Source: Anabaena catenula FACHB-362 (GTDB lineage: Bacteria; Cyanobacteriota; Cyanobacteriia; Cyanobacteriales; Nostocaceae). From it: a stretch of 64,000 nucleotides of DNA. Every line of letters starts with the position of its first letter. Positions within the stretch are counted from its first letter, which is position 1. The stretch spans positions 169,195 through 233,194 of the forward strand of contig NZ_JACJTQ010000004.1 of the NCBI RefSeq assembly GCF_014698735.1, given 5' to 3'. Below are positions 62,654-64,000 of this stretch, piece after piece. The position numbers and the translations under genes are program-made. Below the pieces are notes generated by a model. The model made no database searches and was not told the DNA's origin. It saw only the letters and a program-made list of their open reading frames with translations.

Positions 62654-63529
62654 TTAAATTCCCTTTTTTACCAGGTCTTTATAAGCAGGGGAATTGGGCT
62701 TAAGTAGACTCCGCACACTTTCTTCTAAATTCCCTTGTTGCAATAAAGAATCTCCCATCAAGACGGCATTAACACCAGCATCAGCAATGAGAGATAAATC
62801 AGCCGAAGTTTCGATTCCTGATTCACTGATAACGATAATACCTAAGTTTTGTAATTGCGATCTCCTCGCTGCCATTAGTTGCTGAGTGGTGCTAATATTG
62901 ACAGTAAAATCTTCCAAACTGCGGTTGTTAATTGCCACTATGCGTAAATCTTCTAACTTCAGTACCCGATCCAATTCAGTTAAGTTATGGACTTCCACTA
63001 CAGCATTCATTCCCAAGTAGTGAATCACACGCAAAAAGTTATGTATCTCTCGATCTGAAAGAATAGCCGCAATCAATAATACCGCATCAGCACCCGCAGC
63101 CCTTGCTAAGTAAATTTGGCAGGGATCGAGAATAAAATCTTTGCACAGTAAAGGTAATGCTATTCGATGACGGATAGCACGCAAATGCTCAAAACCACCC
63201 TGAAAAAACTTTTGGTCAGTAACGACAGATAGACAAGTTGCTCCACCACGCTCATATGCCTTAGCGATCGCTACTGGATTAAATTCTGGTTTAATCAGAC
63301 CTTGAGTAGGTAATACTGGTTTTACCTCTGCAATTAAGCTAGGTTTGTCAAGGCTTTGCTGCACAGCCGTAAAAAAATCTCGTACAGTCGGAGCAGCACT
63401 TAATTGACGTTGTAAAGAAGCTAAAGACATTTCTTGCTGCATTTGTACGACTTCTAGCTTTTTTTGCGAAACAATTTCTCTGAGGATAGGTTGCAGCCGA
63501 CTATTAAAGATACTAACTGGGTAAATCAT
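62654..63529 (-). CDS. trpC: Indole-3-glycerol phosphate synthase, divergent paralogue
   Basis: 291 aa. The TIM-barrel signatures LPLLCKDFILDPCQIYLARA, RIVAINNRSLEDF and VISESGIETSADL are those of IGPS (tryptophan synthesis; closes the indole ring of CdRP). The first active-site motif is altered: where IGPS has AEVKKASPSKG, this protein has AEVKPVLPTQG (Glu68 and Lys70 kept; Ser and Lys changed). Nostocales often carry two trpC genes, and this may be the divergent one. It is not in a trp operon. A MITE-like repeat follows its stop codon. Confidence 0.88.
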   Translation of the reverse strand: MIYPVSIFNSRLQPILREIVSQKKLEVVQMQQEMSLASLQRQLSAAPTVRDFFTAVQQSLDKPSLIAEVKPVLPTQGLIKPEFNPVAIAKAYERGGATCLSVVTDQKFFQGGFEHLRAIRHRIALPLLCKDFILDPCQIYLARAAGADAVLLIAAILSDREIHNFLRVIHYLGMNAVVEVHNLTELDRVLKLEDLRIVAINNRSLEDFTVNISTTQQLMAARRSQLQNLGIIVISESGIETSADLSLIADAGVNAVLMGDSLLQQGNLEESVRSLLKPNSPAYKDLVKKGI

Positions 63530-63537
63530 GATGAGAA

Positions 63538-63570
63538 TGAATTATGAATTATGAATTATGAATTATGAAA
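63538..63570. repeat. AATTATG heptamer array upstream of trpC
   Basis: Four to five tandem copies of GAATTAT/AATTATG between trpC and the HetP-like gene. It begins 9 nt from the trpC start codon on the upstream side and so occupies its leader. Confidence 0.7.
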
Positions 63571-63642
63571 TTTCATTCTTCAATTTTTCTCGTGAGGAGT
63601 TATGAGAAATGTGTCTAGGCATAAACTCAATTTTTTACCTTC

Positions 63643-63912
63643 TCAGAAATGAATCCAATTTGACTTGATATTAAACACTTCCATATCTTTTTTGGCAGTT
63701 TGATTTTGCTGAGAACCAGCAAGTAGGCAATTATTTTTGAGCAATCTGATATAAGTACGGTAAGGTATATATTCTATCGGGTTGTGTCCAGAATAACGTA
63801 AAAGTAAAACACAAGCCCAGGAGTACTTGCCAGATATAATTGCTTTGACTATTTGTTCAATTTGTTCAGTATTAATTTTCTTATTGATTTGCCCTGACGG
63901 GGCGACAAACAA
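63643..63912 (-). CDS. HetP-family heterocyst-commitment protein (short form)
   Basis: [20 protein letters not shown] followed by [20 protein letters not shown] and TYIRLLKNN is the core domain of HetP and its paralogues, which act in commitment to heterocyst formation in Anabaena. Only this domain and a ~25-residue tail are present, as in short HetP-like proteins. No in-frame ATG exists. The candidates are TTG at 63912 (89 aa) and TTG at 63981 (112 aa, with an odd hydrophobic N-terminus). I prefer the shorter one. The frame is otherwise intact. Either a non-canonical start is used or the 5' end has decayed. Confidence 0.75.
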   Translation of the reverse strand: MFVAPSGQINKKINTEQIEQIVKAIISGKYSWACVLLLRYSGHNPIEYIPYRTYIRLLKNNCLLAGSQQNQTAKKDMEVFNIKSNWIHF

Positions 63913-64000
63913 GGCTGAGAACAAGACGGTGTAAAGAATGCAACGATTTATGGTAAAAAAAAATAGGTCAGTTATTGTCAATAAGACCTATCTAATGAAA

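Overview
The window comes from a filamentous, heterocyst-forming cyanobacterium of the Nostoc/Anabaena group. The evidence is indirect but consistent. HIP1 octamers (GCGATCGC) are scattered throughout. The dnaE gene is split and ends in an Npu-type N-intein. There is an adjacent Flv3/Flv1 pair of the kind described as heterocyst-associated, a HetP-family gene at the right edge, and many heptamer-type tandem repeats and small dispersed repeats typical of these genomes. The sequence is moderately AT-rich, and most genes are chromosomal housekeeping or conserved cyanobacterial genes.

Layout. 1-6.0 kb: the 3' part of a NACHT/HEAT-repeat STAND protein, a Uma2-like remnant, the tmRNA gene, a Rieske oxygenase and a PAP/fibrillin protein. 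6.2-9.7 kb: a site-2 protease with CBS domains and a PQQ-type sugar dehydrogenase lipoprotein flanked by inverted copies of a short mobile repeat. 10-13.7 kb: flv3B-flv1B. 14-17.2 kb: an Hpt-like protein without its histidine, a 59-aa ORF and a dicarboxylate symporter. 17.3-23.3 kb: split dnaE, a VOC protein, threonine synthase and a small coiled-coil protein. 23.3-31 kb: a large membrane-anchored protein of unknown function, a 1.1-kb gene-free region with three strong terminators, ispH, an SGNH hydrolase and an ammonium transporter with an NtcA-type site. 31-37 kb: a CHASE2-kinase, a small membrane protein and an FHA/PAS/GAF/GGDEF/EAL protein. 37.9-44.5 kb: a fatty-acid-hydroxylase-type protein, QueD, an MFS transporter, a GNAT, an IS200/IS605-like remnant, an oxygenase lacking its Rieske site, and an ATPase. 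44.7-48.6 kb: a seven-gene Mrp Na+/H+ antiporter operon. 48.7-52 kb: a compact operon (diiron heme-oxygenase-like enzyme, DUF3891 protein, methyltransferase) plus small membrane proteins. 52.6-58.3 kb: ychF, a proline-rich peptide, and a 1055-aa membrane protein built from about six copies of a ~98-residue module. 58.5-60.4 kb: a compact restriction-modification unit (HTH, beta-class methyltransferase, BamHI-like nuclease). 60.5-64 kb: an Orn/Lys/Arg decarboxylase, a DUF3598-like protein, a divergent trpC and a HetP-like gene.

The window also holds a dense population of short non-coding repeats. A ~105-230 bp MITE-like family with TATAGC ends has five copies, most of them close to gene 3' ends. 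A second ~122 bp family has long terminal inverted repeats. A third has a 28-bp perfect palindrome at its centre. Heptamer arrays and 20-30 bp small dispersed repeats are inserted into the other repeats. The best candidates for undescribed biology are the tandem putative ncRNAs at 26.4-26.75 kb, the Rieske-less oxygenase, the diiron-enzyme operon, the modular 1055-aa membrane protein and the HTH-MTase-REase unit.
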